From Bacteroidota bacterium (GTDB lineage Bacteria > Bacteroidota > Bacteroidia > Chitinophagales > Saprospiraceae), in the NCBI GenBank assembly GCA_963169325.1, contig CAUJEY010000233.1, forward strand, positions 20,747 to 84,746: 64,000 bases of DNA, read 5' to 3'. Below, one piece after another: positions 51,321 through 60,917 of this stretch (its first letter is position 1; each line of letters starts with the position of its first letter). The notes beneath the pieces were generated by a model, which saw nothing but the letters and a program-made list of their open reading frames with translations, had not been told where the DNA came from and made no database searches. Both the position numbers and the translations under genes were made by a program.

Positions 51321-51440
51321 CTGCGTAACATCTGCGCCTTCCATCCGTGTAACACCTGCGTGAAATTTGCTACGTTAGGTACTCGACGTATCAAATTTCA
51401 CGCAGATGTTACGCGGATGGAAGGCGCAGATGTTACACAG
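51321..51440. repeat. 49-bp-arm palindrome at convergent junction
   Basis: Arms 51321-51369 and 51392-51440 match at 46 of 49 positions around a 22-nt loop. The arms carry near-repeated words such as GTAACATCTGCG and GTGTAACACCTGCG. It lies between the propeller gene (+) and the small secreted protein gene (-). Confidence 0.85.
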
Positions 51441-51454
51441 AAGCCGCTAACTGA

Positions 51455-51886
51455 TTAATTCCTGCCGGTTGACGAGGTAATCCACGGGCCGCAAACACAG
51501 ACGCACGCGCCACCGGGAAGCGTAAAACATTTGGGCGGATTAAGGGTGGTACAGGTAATGGTAAAACAGGGCGTTGCGTTTGGCGAAATCGCTTTGTAAG
51601 CGCCTTTTGCTGGCAGCACGCCGAATTCCACCAATTTGCCTTTTTTTACAACGATAATCAGTTTGTCGCCGGTACGCGTGTTTTTTCCTACCGTATTCCG
51701 GCCTTCTTTTACCGTACATTCTCCGTCGACGCCATCAAACTTGATATACGCTGCGGCTAACGGCTCCACATGCATTTGGATTTTGAGGCTGCCTGAGCCG
51801 GTCTGGGCTTGTGCTTTTGGCGCGTTGAACAAGGTGGCTGCGAAAGCCAGTACTGCGAACAGGGCAAAATTTTTGAAGAAGTTCAT
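51455..51886 (-). CDS. Small secreted Cys-rich protein of unknown function
   Basis: This 143-residue protein has a clear signal peptide (FALFAVLAFAATLFNAPKAQA). The mature part is beta-rich (GSLKIQMHVEPLAAAYIKFD), with Lys-rich strands in the middle (GDKLIIVVKKGKLVEFGVLP). The last 40 residues hold six Cys, including a closely spaced CVCVC pair, suggesting disulfides or a metal site. There is no sorting domain. I do not recognise the family. It is transcribed alone toward the propeller gene and divergent from a small operon of unknown genes. Confidence 0.7.
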   Translation of the reverse strand: MNFFKNFALFAVLAFAATLFNAPKAQAQTGSGSLKIQMHVEPLAAAYIKFDGVDGECTVKEGRNTVGKNTRTGDKLIIVVKKGKLVEFGVLPAKGAYKAISPNATPCFTITCTTLNPPKCFTLPGGACVCVCGPWITSSTGRN

Positions 51887-51970
51887 TTGATTTGTAATTT
51901 TAAAATGTTTGAAATTGTTTGTACGTCATCATGTGTTGGGAACTGAAAATATGTACCCAGGGAAAATGAA

Positions 51971-52168
51971 ATGGACGTAGATTTCTGGCTCGACCAGGGC
52001 CGGCTTTTCACCGATCCGCTGTGGGATGTCATCCGCGAAAAAGCCATGATCGCCCGTGCCGAAATGGGGCTGGCAAACGCCCGGCTCGTGGTGAATGGTG
52101 TACAGGGCGAAGCAGATGCCCGGGGCTTACAATTGACCCGGATACAGACAAAAATTGAAAACCTATGA
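51971..52168 (+). CDS. Possible 65-residue protein, coupled to downstream lipoprotein
   Basis: This short frame starts MDVDFWLDQGRLFTDPLWDV and overlaps the lipoprotein start as ATGA (52165-52168), the layout of translational coupling. Predicted mostly helical, charged, with no signal peptide. I know no family. The antisense frame over the same DNA is rejected because it has no upstream signals. The A-rich bases before the ATG (GGAAAATGAA) fit a Bacteroidota start, but a random frame cannot be excluded. Confidence 0.4.
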   Translation: MDVDFWLDQGRLFTDPLWDVIREKAMIARAEMGLANARLVVNGVQGEADARGLQLTRIQTKIENL

Positions 52169-52563
52169 AATACCTTTTTCTCGCCCTCCCAATCCTCGCC
52201 ATGTTTGCCTGCGCTCCCAAACCCGGGGCTCCTGCGCAGCCAACAGCTGAGCATTCCAATATTGGGCGCACAGGCAATCCGTTTGGATCAGCCTCGTCTT
52301 TCAACCAGGGACTCGGCGGCCGGCGGGTACTGGAAAGGGCGCCGATCCGCGACAGCACCGCCCAAACGGGAACTGTTGTGATATACCTTTGCGTTAACCG
52401 GAAGGGCAAGGTCATTTCGGCGGATTATGCTCCAAAAGGATCTTCCACAGCCGACGAGCACCTGATCCGGCTGGCGACCGAAAATGCCCGACAATGGCGT
52501 TTTGAAAAAAGCAGGGAGAAAAAACAATGCGGGAACGTGACCTTTAATTTCCGGCTCAAATGA
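52165..52563 (+). CDS. Small lipoprotein with TonB C-terminal-like domain
   Basis: This 132-residue protein has a lipoprotein signal (LFLALPILAMFAC, Cys14) and is probably anchored in the inner leaflet of the outer membrane. Residues of about 75-132 match the TonB C-terminal fold: GTVVIYLCVNRKGKVISADY, then LATENARQWRFEK and VTFNFRLK. There is no membrane helix or Pro-rich rod, so it is not a classic energy transducer; stand-alone TonB-C lipoproteins are frequent in Bacteroidota and their role is unknown. It is the start of a run of closely spaced + strand genes (gaps of 30 and 9 nt). Confidence 0.75.
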   Translation: MKYLFLALPILAMFACAPKPGAPAQPTAEHSNIGRTGNPFGSASSFNQGLGGRRVLERAPIRDSTAQTGTVVIYLCVNRKGKVISADYAPKGSSTADEHLIRLATENARQWRFEKSREKKQCGNVTFNFRLK

Positions 52564-52593
52564 AATTGCAAGACCATGAATTGATGACCAAAC

Positions 52594-53058
52594 ATGCGCC
52601 GTACTATTCTCGATCAACCCGAAATACAGCCCCAGCGGGCGCCTGAAAATGATTTCAGCGGCTTCCTGGTCTTTGCCCTGATAGCGACAAGTATAATTTT
52701 ACTGGCCATTACGGTTTCCAAACTTCCTGCACCGGCATATTGGCGCCTTGACTTCTACAACGCAAATCAAACGATCGGCCAGGCGGCATTTATTTTGATC
52801 CTTCTATGCCCGTTGTCGTTGTTTGCTACCCGGCGTTGGTATTCCGCCATTGGTGATAGTTTCCTGCTAATTCTGCTGCTCATCGGGACTTATTGTTGGT
52901 TAAATTCGATCGGGATGATCCTGGCACTTAAATTTTGGGCGGAGCCGGAACATGCCGACCTAAATCGCCTGAAACTGGCGCGTCTGCCATTTGCCATCGG
53001 GGCGTATATAGCAGTGCATACTTATTTGTATTGGAGATATAAACCCAACAGAAGTTAA
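52594..53058 (+). CDS. Four-helix membrane protein of unknown function
   Basis: This 154-residue protein has four hydrophobic segments (GFLVFALIATSIILLAITV, AAFILILLCPLSLFA, FLLILLLIGTYCWLNSIGMI and LPFAIGAYIAVHTYLYW) and short polar loops. The N-terminal 20 residues are polar and Pro/Gln-rich. I do not recognise the family. It lies 30 nt after the TonB-C lipoprotein gene and 9 nt before the next unknown gene, so all three are likely one operon. Confidence 0.68.
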   Translation: MRRTILDQPEIQPQRAPENDFSGFLVFALIATSIILLAITVSKLPAPAYWRLDFYNANQTIGQAAFILILLCPLSLFATRRWYSAIGDSFLLILLLIGTYCWLNSIGMILALKFWAEPEHADLNRLKLARLPFAIGAYIAVHTYLYWRYKPNRS

Positions 53059-53067
53059 TTACAAAAA

Positions 53068-53787
53068 ATGGTACCAAGAGAAATCACAGAACCGCTCTAC
53101 CGCATATTCAAAGGCTACACTTCCAATTCCCTGGATATGTTCAGCCCATTGAACGATCAGGTAGCGATGGCGAAGTGGACAAAAATCCTGCGAACAAAAC
53201 CGCTGCGCGAACTTCAGGACGAAGACCTGCAATATTATGCCTTTAAAGCCATGACCACCTGGGGTGAGGTAGATGCGTTCAAATATTTTCTGCCCAGAAT
53301 ACTCGAACTGATCAGCCGGCATGAATGGACGGGCCTGGACGTGGAAATCGTATTCGGCAAACTCGCCTACGGCCATTGGAAAACCTGGCCTCAAAAGGAG
53401 CGGGAAACCGTCAATACCTTTTGCACCGCATTTTGGCAAAACCTGGTTGAGACGGAAAACCATTTAGCCGATTCGCAGATTAGCGCGCACTTGCGCGGTT
53501 TTTTGGAGGCCGGCATTGACCTGCCGCCCCTGCTGGATACCTGGCTAAAGGCTGATTCGGAAACGGCTGTTTGCCGACTTTGCCATTTCATTGAAACGCA
53601 AGAACATGACATTTTAAAACGGGGGCGTTTCGGTTGGAGCCAAGAACACCGGCAGGAACACGGCGCCGCTTTGCAACAATGGCTGCGCTCCGATGCCATG
53701 AAAAAACACCTGAGCGATTGTTTCTTCCGGTACGCTGATACGCCATCTGCTGAAATAATATCCCGGGCCCTGCAAATCGTGGAATGA
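53068..53787 (+). CDS. Soluble helical protein of unknown function
   Basis: This 239-residue protein starts MVPREITEPLYRIFKGYTSN. It is rich in Trp and helices (ELQDEDLQYYAFKAMTTWGE, EIVFGKLAYGHWKTWPQKER) and has no signal peptide or membrane segment. The composition recalls immunity proteins and small regulatory proteins of polymorphic-toxin loci, but no toxin gene is beside it, so this is only a resemblance. It is the last gene of the small operon and is followed by the second copy of the mobile element, which separates it from the convergent SGNH hydrolase gene. Confidence 0.65.
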   Translation: MVPREITEPLYRIFKGYTSNSLDMFSPLNDQVAMAKWTKILRTKPLRELQDEDLQYYAFKAMTTWGEVDAFKYFLPRILELISRHEWTGLDVEIVFGKLAYGHWKTWPQKERETVNTFCTAFWQNLVETENHLADSQISAHLRGFLEAGIDLPPLLDTWLKADSETAVCRLCHFIETQEHDILKRGRFGWSQEHRQEHGAALQQWLRSDAMKKHLSDCFFRYADTPSAEIISRALQIVE

Positions 53788-53831
53788 ACGGAGTTATTGA
53801 AACCTGTAGATTTTTTCCGTGCCTCTGTGCC

Positions 53832-53957
53832 CACACTACTGGACAACATTTTTAATCTTAACACATAGGCACATAGATCACATAGATTTTAAACCTTTGA
53901 GAATCAAAAAACTATGTGTCCTATGTGCCTATGTGTTTAAAACTGTCCAGTAGTATG
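53832..53957. mobile_element. Miniature inverted-repeat element (ACTACTGGACA family), copy 2
   Basis: A 126-bp element in reverse orientation to the copy at 48608, nearly identical along its length with small indels. Its flanks are CTCTGTGCC (53823-53831) and CTCCGTGCC (53958-53966), eight of nine identical, fitting a decayed 9-bp target duplication. It lies in a GTGCCTC word array between two convergent genes and probably acts as their terminator. Confidence 0.82.
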
Positions 53958-54011
53958 CTCCGTGCCTCCGTCGTGAAAAACTTGTCGCATTTTTCGCGAA
54001 ACATCCTTGTA

Positions 54012-55034
54012 TCACCTCCCAACTCCATCCCGCAAATACCCCTGCACCGCCTGCCCCAACAACAAATGCCCCCGCTCATTCAAATGCGGGTCGTTTTCGA
54101 AATACAGCCGGTGACCGGTCGAATCGTTTTTCTGAAAAACGGGCAGCGGCGAATACACCCTGACGCGGGATTGATGTGCATAATATTGTTGAATCCGGAC
54201 TAAAAAAGGATACTGTGGCTGTTGTATTTCCGGTCCGAATGGTCCGGCGCCGAGAGATTCCAGATTGTTCCGGTAAAAGTCGTTGACCTGAACCCCATGC
54301 GGAATCACGAGCAAAACGATTTTTTGCGTACGCGCCGGAAGCGCAGCGATGATTTGATCCATCTTTTTAAACCAAACATCCAGGTCTTTTTCCCGCTCGC
54401 CGGTTGCCCGGATGCTTTGTTCGATCAGGGTGGGTTCGGCCTGCAGGAGCAGCTGTTCGCGCCGGGAGTAAAGCGCAGCGGAAAACGGAATATCCTGCTT
54501 CAGTTCCTGTTTTTCAACGGAGGCCCCAAGTCTGGATTTGAATTGTCCGGAGATGTAATTCAGGTAGCGCAGGCACAAAGAATAGTCCGATAAACGCCAG
54601 TACATATTTCGGATACGGGAGATATGGGGACTATTGTATGATTTACGGATGTCCCAAAGGTCATTGCCGGGATAAACCTGGTAAATCAGCACATCGGGCG
54701 GGAATCGTTTGATTTTGTCTGCTCCAATAATGGCGGCTTCCAGAATACCGGTGCCCGGAACAGCCGCATTGATGATATCCGTGCCGGCCAGGCTGTCGCG
54801 CAGGATGTCGACATAACTGTACGGCTGCGCGCTAAAAGAATCGCCCAGCAACAGGATCCGGGATTTTTCCGGACGAGCGTGCAGCACCGTGTCAGGATTC
54901 AGGCTGTTGAGCTCAGTGGCATAAAAATCGATCCACTGCCGCCGGAAGGCAATTTCCAGAAGACCCCATACTGCCAGAATAAGATAACAGGCGTAAGACA
55001 GCCGTTTGAGGCTTTTTTTTAGTAAAAATTTCAT
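54012..55034 (-). CDS. Membrane-anchored SGNH/GDSL-type hydrolase
   Basis: This 340-residue protein has one N-terminal membrane helix (LSYACYLILAVWGLLEIAF) and an SGNH hydrolase domain. The domain shows ILLLGDSFSAQPYS with the nucleophile Ser, the oxyanion Gly/Asn blocks (NAAVPGTGI, YPGNDLWD) and the C-terminal FENDPHLNERGHLLL with the Asp-x-x-His pair. Such enzymes remove acyl groups from polysaccharides or lipids at the cell surface. The start is ATG 55034 (MKFLLKKS); the frame beginning at 55055 lies in a palindrome arm. It faces the small unknown operon across the mobile element and is divergent from the DUF6915 gene. Confidence 0.82.
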   Translation of the reverse strand: MKFLLKKSLKRLSYACYLILAVWGLLEIAFRRQWIDFYATELNSLNPDTVLHARPEKSRILLLGDSFSAQPYSYVDILRDSLAGTDIINAAVPGTGILEAAIIGADKIKRFPPDVLIYQVYPGNDLWDIRKSYNSPHISRIRNMYWRLSDYSLCLRYLNYISGQFKSRLGASVEKQELKQDIPFSAALYSRREQLLLQAEPTLIEQSIRATGEREKDLDVWFKKMDQIIAALPARTQKIVLLVIPHGVQVNDFYRNNLESLGAGPFGPEIQQPQYPFLVRIQQYYAHQSRVRVYSPLPVFQKNDSTGHRLYFENDPHLNERGHLLLGQAVQGYLRDGVGR

Positions 55035-55076
55035 CTTAATGCTACTTTGCCACATTAAACTACTCTAGATATTTTT

Positions 55077-55154
55077 GAACCACAGAGTACACAAAGTACA
55101 CATTAGTTTCTCCCATTTGTGTTTCTAATGTGTACTTTGTGTACTCTGTGGTTC
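55077..55154. repeat. 30-bp perfect palindrome in divergent promoter region
   Basis: Arms 55077-55106 and 55125-55154 are perfect over 30 bases, with AGTACACA words, around an 18-nt loop. It is enclosed by an outer 11-bp inverted repeat, CTACTTTGCCA (55042-55052) and TGGCAAAGTAG (55179-55189). Unlike most others it lies between divergent genes, close to both starts. Confidence 0.85.
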
Positions 55155-55192
55155 AGAAAACAGGCTAAAAAACTAACTTGGCAAAGTAGAAT

Positions 55193-55200
55193 TAAGTTTG
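55193..55200 (+). promoter_or_regulatory. -7 promoter box of DUF6915 gene
   Basis: TAAGTTTG is an exact TAnnTTTG match, 54 nt before the ATG at 55255 and just outside the outer inverted repeat. Confidence 0.45.
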
Positions 55201-55254
55201 TGGAAAAAATAAGTTTACAACAAATTCTGTGTAACATTTCGCAATATCTGTAAC

Positions 55255-55653
55255 ATGGCCAAACCATACCTCCACGCCCTGTCCAGCGCCCGCCGTTTCG
55301 GTGGCAGCCCCGAAGACTATATGGACATTCACAACCTGATGGACAGCAGTAAAAGCGTGATCCCCGATAATCGGCACCGCGCGCTGACGCACAACAGCTG
55401 GTTTATCGGCACTATCCTGGAACGTATTTTCGGCTCCACTATCGTCAATTCGGCGGGTAAAACCGTTAGTGTGCGCGACGTGGCAGAACAGCACGTGCTG
55501 GAAGATTACGGCGGCCGCTTTATTCCTACCGCCCAGGATTTCCTGCAGGACATCGAATACCGCGACTGGATGAACGGCCACGGCGTACCGCCCTCCCGGG
55601 AGAAAGTGGAGGCCGGAAAACAGGTCACCTTTATTCCCTTCGACAAGGACTAA
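55255..55653 (+). CDS. DUF6915 family protein
   Basis: This 132-residue protein closely follows the DUF6915 pattern: HALSSARRFGGSPEDYMDIH, DSSKSVIPDNRHRALTHNSW, ERIFGSTIVNSAGKTVSVRD, VAEQHVLEDYGGRFIP and QDFLQDIEYRDWM. The many conserved His and Asp could form a metal site. No function is known for the family. It is soluble and probably cytoplasmic, and it is followed six bases later by a second unknown gene, so the two likely form an operon. Confidence 0.82.
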   Translation: MAKPYLHALSSARRFGGSPEDYMDIHNLMDSSKSVIPDNRHRALTHNSWFIGTILERIFGSTIVNSAGKTVSVRDVAEQHVLEDYGGRFIPTAQDFLQDIEYRDWMNGHGVPPSREKVEAGKQVTFIPFDKD

Positions 55654-55659
55654 ACAGCC

Positions 55660-56352
55660 ATGGAAACCCATCAATTGATTGCCCAACTCTTTGCCATCGC
55701 CTCGAACCATGCCAGGACAAAACAAATCCGCGTGGATGACATGGTGTCGCTTTTGCTGGAGGCAGAGGAAGAAAAATTCCGGCCGCAGCACAACGCCTGG
55801 ACTAAATCGGACCACTACTGGTCCGATTTTAAACCGCAGGTATTGCGGGACAGGAACGCGGAACAAAACTTCTTCGGCGCGTTCATCCGGGAAATTTTCA
55901 GAAAATACGAACAGGTGGAATCATTCAGCTGGCGACAGTCACAGGATTACAACGACAACTGGGATTATTTCGATTTGCATAATTTGGCCATCAACGGCCA
56001 TGAAATTCAGTATAATGCCGGTTTTGACGATTATGAAAATTACAAAATCTATTGTATTATAGAAGAAGGCTGTAATTTTTATAGTCCGCCTGAAGACCTG
56101 TTGGCAGGTCTCCACGCGGAATTATCTGGCCAAAAGTCTGAAGAAGAAATCCACGACATGGCTGCAGACCTGTTCCAATCTTTTTACGAACAACCCTACG
56201 AGGTCTTTCAGGTTTTTTTACAAAGTCTGCACCGCGCCTACCATGTCAATTATTTCATCGACTTGTTCGGCTGGGTATCGTCTGTATTTATTGATGAAAA
56301 CGGGATAAAACTGGAGGGGGTGCTGCGCAAGCCGCCACATCCGGAGTATTAG
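55660..56352 (+). CDS. Hypothetical soluble protein
   Basis: This 230-residue acidic protein is rich in Trp, Tyr and Phe (VESFSWRQSQDYNDNWDYFD, INGHEIQYNAGFDDYENYKI, EEGCNFYSPPEDLLAGLHAE). There is no signal peptide or membrane helix. The composition again recalls immunity-type proteins, but I do not recognise the family and see no toxin partner. It follows the DUF6915 gene by six bases. Its stop lies only five bases from the stop of the convergent lyase gene, one of two convergent junctions in the window with no palindromic element. Confidence 0.65.
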   Translation: METHQLIAQLFAIASNHARTKQIRVDDMVSLLLEAEEEKFRPQHNAWTKSDHYWSDFKPQVLRDRNAEQNFFGAFIREIFRKYEQVESFSWRQSQDYNDNWDYFDLHNLAINGHEIQYNAGFDDYENYKIYCIIEEGCNFYSPPEDLLAGLHAELSGQKSEEEIHDMAADLFQSFYEQPYEVFQVFLQSLHRAYHVNYFIDLFGWVSSVFIDENGIKLEGVLRKPPHPEY

Positions 56353-56357
56353 GAGGA

Positions 56358-58015
<1,658 letters not shown>

Positions 58016-58016
<1 letters not shown>

Positions 58017-59416
58017 TAAAGTATCGTCGCTTTCGTCGCCTCCAGCATGTTCCGGCATTCGGCCAGATCGGGGCCCTGGGCGTACACGCGCAGCACAGGC
58101 TCGGTGCCGGATGCGCGGATCATGACCCATTTTTCGTCGCCCAGCAGGAATTTCCAGCCGTCGAGGTCTTCCATGCCTTGTATCTTGTAGGAGCCGAAAG
58201 ATTTGTACGAAGCGGCTTTACAGGCGGCGATCACGGCTTGTTTTTGCGCTTCGGTGATGTGCAGGTCGTCGCGCTCGAAGGCGAAAGCGCCCACCGTGTC
58301 GTACACTTCCTGTACCAGGCCTTTAACCGTTTTGCCGGTTTTAGCCATAAATTCGAACACTAAAAGCCCCATCCAGATACCATCGCGTTCGGGGATATGG
58401 CCTTTTACGGCCAAACCGCCGGATTCTTCGCCGCCCACGAGCACATCCTCTTTCGTCATAATTTCGGCGATGTATTTGAACCCTACTTTGGTGATTTCAT
58501 ACGGCAGACCGAATATTTCGGCCATTTTTTTCAGTTTATCTGTTACCGAAAAAGTAAAGACGACCTTGCCGCGCATGTTTTTGTATTTGTACAAATAGAG
58601 CGTCAGGATGAGCAGCAGGTGGTGGCTGTCCACGAAATTGCCGTCTTCGTCGTACATGCCGATGCGGTCGGCGTCGCCGTCGTTGGCGAGGCCCGCGGTG
58701 ATTTTTGGATTTTTACGGATCGTTTCGCTGAGCAATTGCAGGTTGCGGTGAATCGGTTCGGGCGCCTGGCCGTGCATGCCGGGATTCAGGTCGCAGTGCA
58801 GGAATACCGACCGGGGCAACAGTTTACGCACCGCGCGCTGGCCGGCGCCGTACATGGCGTCGTAAGCGATGCGGCCGGCGTTTTGTTTGATGGCTTTCAG
58901 ATCGAAGTTTGCCCTGGCATGCCGCAGGTACATGTTTTCCAGGTCCACGCTGACGAATAGTTTTTTCTCCACCAGTTCATGCACGGTGGGCAATGTGGTG
59001 AGCGAACACACGTCCGGGATGAGTGCTTCCACCTCTGCGATACCATCGGGTACCATGGGGCCGCCGTAATGGGCTTTCAGTTTATAGCCGTTGTAGGAAG
59101 GCGGGTTGTGGCTGGCCGTGATGACGACGCCGATCTGACTTTTAGTTTTCACCACGCCCAGCGATACCATCGGTGTGGAGACAAAGTCGGTGCTCACATG
59201 ACACTTGATACCGTAGGCGCCGAGTACCCGCGCGGTGGTTTCGGTGAACAACAAGCCGCCGAACCGGCAATCGTATCCGATTACCGCGCGTTTCATGCCG
59301 TGTTTTTTCATGTACAAGGCTGTTGCTTCCGCTACGCGCTTTACATTGTCTACGGTGTAGTCATCCGCAATGATCGCGCGCCAGCCGTCTGTTCCAAATT
59401 TGATTGGTGTAGCCAT
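58016..59416 (-). CDS. Phosphoglucomutase/phosphomannomutase family enzyme
   Basis: This 466-residue alpha-D-phosphohexomutase shifts phosphate between C1 and C6 of glucose, mannose or glucosamine. The four-domain family is marked by KFGTDGWRAIIADD at the start, the phosphoserine loop ITASHNPPSYNG (Ser102), the metal loop DGDADRIGMYD, the sugar-binding GGEESGGLAVKG and the phosphate-binding RASGTEPVLRVYAQ at the end. It could supply mannose-1-phosphate for GDP-mannose, the donor for the mannosylglycerate synthase at 12 kb, but that link is only metabolic inference. An exact -7 box at 59497-59504 lies upstream. The substrate preference is not readable from sequence. Confidence 0.9.
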
Positions 59417-59496
59417 TCCTTTCGTTTTGAGTGTGAACCAGCCTGTCCGGAAGGCGGTTTTTTTGTTTTAAAGAGATATCGGACAACGAACTCCGG

Positions 59497-59525
59497 CAAA
59501 AATATTTGAAAGCGCCGTACTTTTG
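59497..59525. promoter_or_regulatory. Back-to-back -7 boxes of phosphohexomutase and pcm genes
   Basis: On the minus strand 59497-59504 reads TATTTTTG, and on the plus strand 59518-59525 reads TACTTTTG; both are exact TAnnTTTG matches. They drive the divergent phosphohexomutase and methyltransferase genes, with leaders of roughly 75 and 65 nt. Confidence 0.55.
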
Positions 59526-59596
59526 TTGCCCTTCCCCTAAAAATAAAACCGGGCTCGTTCCGGCTCTCGTTTACCTCTACTCATTTACCTGCTATT

Positions 59597-60250
59597 TTGA
59601 CTGATACCTACCGCCATAAAGGATTGCGAAAACGTTTAGTGGATGCCCTGCGCCAACGCGGTATTCTGGATGAAGCTGTGCTGAATGCCATTAATGCCGT
59701 GCCCCGGCATTTTTTCTTAGATAAAGCTTTTGAAGAACACGCCTACGCCGATAAACCATTTCCCATCGGCAACGAACAAACCATTTCCCAACCCTATACC
59801 GTAGCCTACATGACGGCGCTGCTGGAAGTCCACAAAGGCGACCGGATATTGGAAATCGGCACCGGATCGGGCTATCAGGCGGCTATTCTGGCCGCGATGG
59901 GCGCCCGGGTCTTTACCGTGGAGCGGTATGAGGCGCTCTATTTGCAGGCAAAAGAACTGTTGAGCTTGATGGGCATGTCGGGGGTCCGCTGTTTCTTTCG
60001 CGACGGCACCAAAGGATTGCCTGAATACGCGCCGTACAACGGGATCATTGTTACCGCCGGCGCCCCGGTAGTGCCGGAACCGCTGAAACAACAATTGGCG
60101 ATCGGTGGCCTGCTGGTGATCCCGGTAGGGGAGGAGGTCCAATATATGTACCGTTACACCCGCCTGTCGGAAATGGAATTTAAGGAAGAAATGTTCGACG
60201 CATTCCGGTTTGTACCGTTTCTGGAAGGAGTTAGAAAGAGTGATAAGTGA
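59597..60250 (+). CDS. pcm: Protein-L-isoaspartate O-methyltransferase
   Basis: This enzyme of about 217 residues methylates L-isoaspartyl sites in damaged proteins with S-adenosylmethionine, starting their repair. It has the family motifs TISQPYTVAYMTALLE, LEIGTGSGYQAAILA (SAM loop), ERYEALYLQAKELL, YNGIIVTAGAP and LVIPVGEEVQYMYR. The frame begins with TTG at 59597 (TDTYRHKGLRKRLVDALRQR), and the residues right after it match Bacteroidota homologues as I recall them, so TTG is a likely real start; no ATG occurs before the conserved core. Its promoter is at 59518-59525. The stop codon abuts the (ATGAGTT)n palindrome shared with the convergent gene. Confidence 0.9.
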   Translation: MTDTYRHKGLRKRLVDALRQRGILDEAVLNAINAVPRHFFLDKAFEEHAYADKPFPIGNEQTISQPYTVAYMTALLEVHKGDRILEIGTGSGYQAAILAAMGARVFTVERYEALYLQAKELLSLMGMSGVRCFFRDGTKGLPEYAPYNGIIVTAGAPVVPEPLKQQLAIGGLLVIPVGEEVQYMYRYTRLSEMEFKEEMFDAFRFVPFLEGVRKSDK

Positions 60251-60256
60251 TGAGTG

Positions 60257-60312
60257 ATGAGTTATGAGTTATGAGTTATGCCGAGTAAGATAACTCATAA
60301 CTCATAACTCAT
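60257..60312. repeat. (ATGAGTT)n palindrome, copy 2
   Basis: Arms 60257-60279 and 60290-60312 are perfect 23-base inverted repeats of ATGAGTT words; the loop GCCGAGTAAG is the exact reverse complement of the loop at 39407. The whole 56 bp equals copy 1 in opposite orientation. It lies between two convergent genes. Confidence 0.88.
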
Positions 60313-60316
60313 AACC

Positions 60317-60712
60317 TCATTCCACCTTTTCTGCGGAATAAACAAGGTATTCCGTATCGCCTTGCCAGGGGAAAGGATTTACTTTTTGGCGGTAATGGCA
60401 TTTGACCAATTTCCCTTCAAATTGCTGGAGTTGTTCGTAGACTTTACTGTTTTGGGCAGAAAAGTCCCAGGTGCTTTGTTGCGACATCATCATGCTGCCG
60501 GCCAGGTGCAGTTGCCCTTCGTAAGTTTTGAAAACAATACCTTTTTTAGAAATTTTGACCAAGGTGCCGGAGCGTGAGCCCTCACTGATGGTGTAGGTGC
60601 GATAGAAATAGTAGCCGGCGGAAAAAACCAGAAATCCGGCCAAAATGGCCCACAGGCCCCGACGGAACCATTTGCGAGCGCTTTGTTTTGCGTGATCAAG
60701 TTGTATAGACAT
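60317..60712 (-). CDS. Conserved small Bacteroidota membrane protein
   Basis: This 131-residue protein has one membrane helix near the N-terminus (LWAILAGFLVFSAGYYFY) and an external beta-rich domain. The block YTISEGSRSGTLVKISKKG followed by VFKTYEGQL is strongly typical of a small protein conserved across Bacteroidota, sometimes mislabelled as 6-phosphogluconate dehydrogenase. The role is unknown. The Trp/Ser-rich FSAQNSKVYEQL and LVKCHYRQK segments also fit that family. It faces pcm across a palindromic element. Confidence 0.8.
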   Translation of the reverse strand: MSIQLDHAKQSARKWFRRGLWAILAGFLVFSAGYYFYRTYTISEGSRSGTLVKISKKGIVFKTYEGQLHLAGSMMMSQQSTWDFSAQNSKVYEQLQQFEGKLVKCHYRQKVNPFPWQGDTEYLVYSAEKVE

Positions 60713-60723
60713 AAGTTGAAATT

Positions 60724-60917
60724 AGGTCATTAAGCGTCATTGGGCGTCATTAAGCGTCATTGGGTGGTCATTAGGTCATTGAGCGTCATTGGGCGTCATT
60801 GGGTCATTGGGCGTCATTGGGCGTCATTGGGTCATTAAGTGGCATTAATCATTTTGCCATTTAAATGTATTTGCGAAAATCGTAAGTCGTAAGTCGTAAA
60901 TCGTAAGTCGTAAATCG
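60724..60917. repeat. GCGTCATTGG and TCGTAAG word arrays
   Basis: 60724-60850 is a head-to-tail array of 10-bp words close to GCGTCATTGG with lost and gained bases. 60878-60917 is a second array of 7-bp TCGTAAG/TCGTAAA words reaching the queE stop codon. Neither has an inverted partner. The 205-nt gap holds no gene. Confidence 0.75.

Noticed and set aside
51883..52254. 123-residue minus-strand frame opposite the small operon
   Set aside because: It is antisense to the lipoprotein start, which has a clear lipobox and TonB-C domain.
60724..60917. CRISPR array
   Set aside because: The short direct repeats have 7-10 bp periods without spacers of 25-40 bp, and no cas genes are present.
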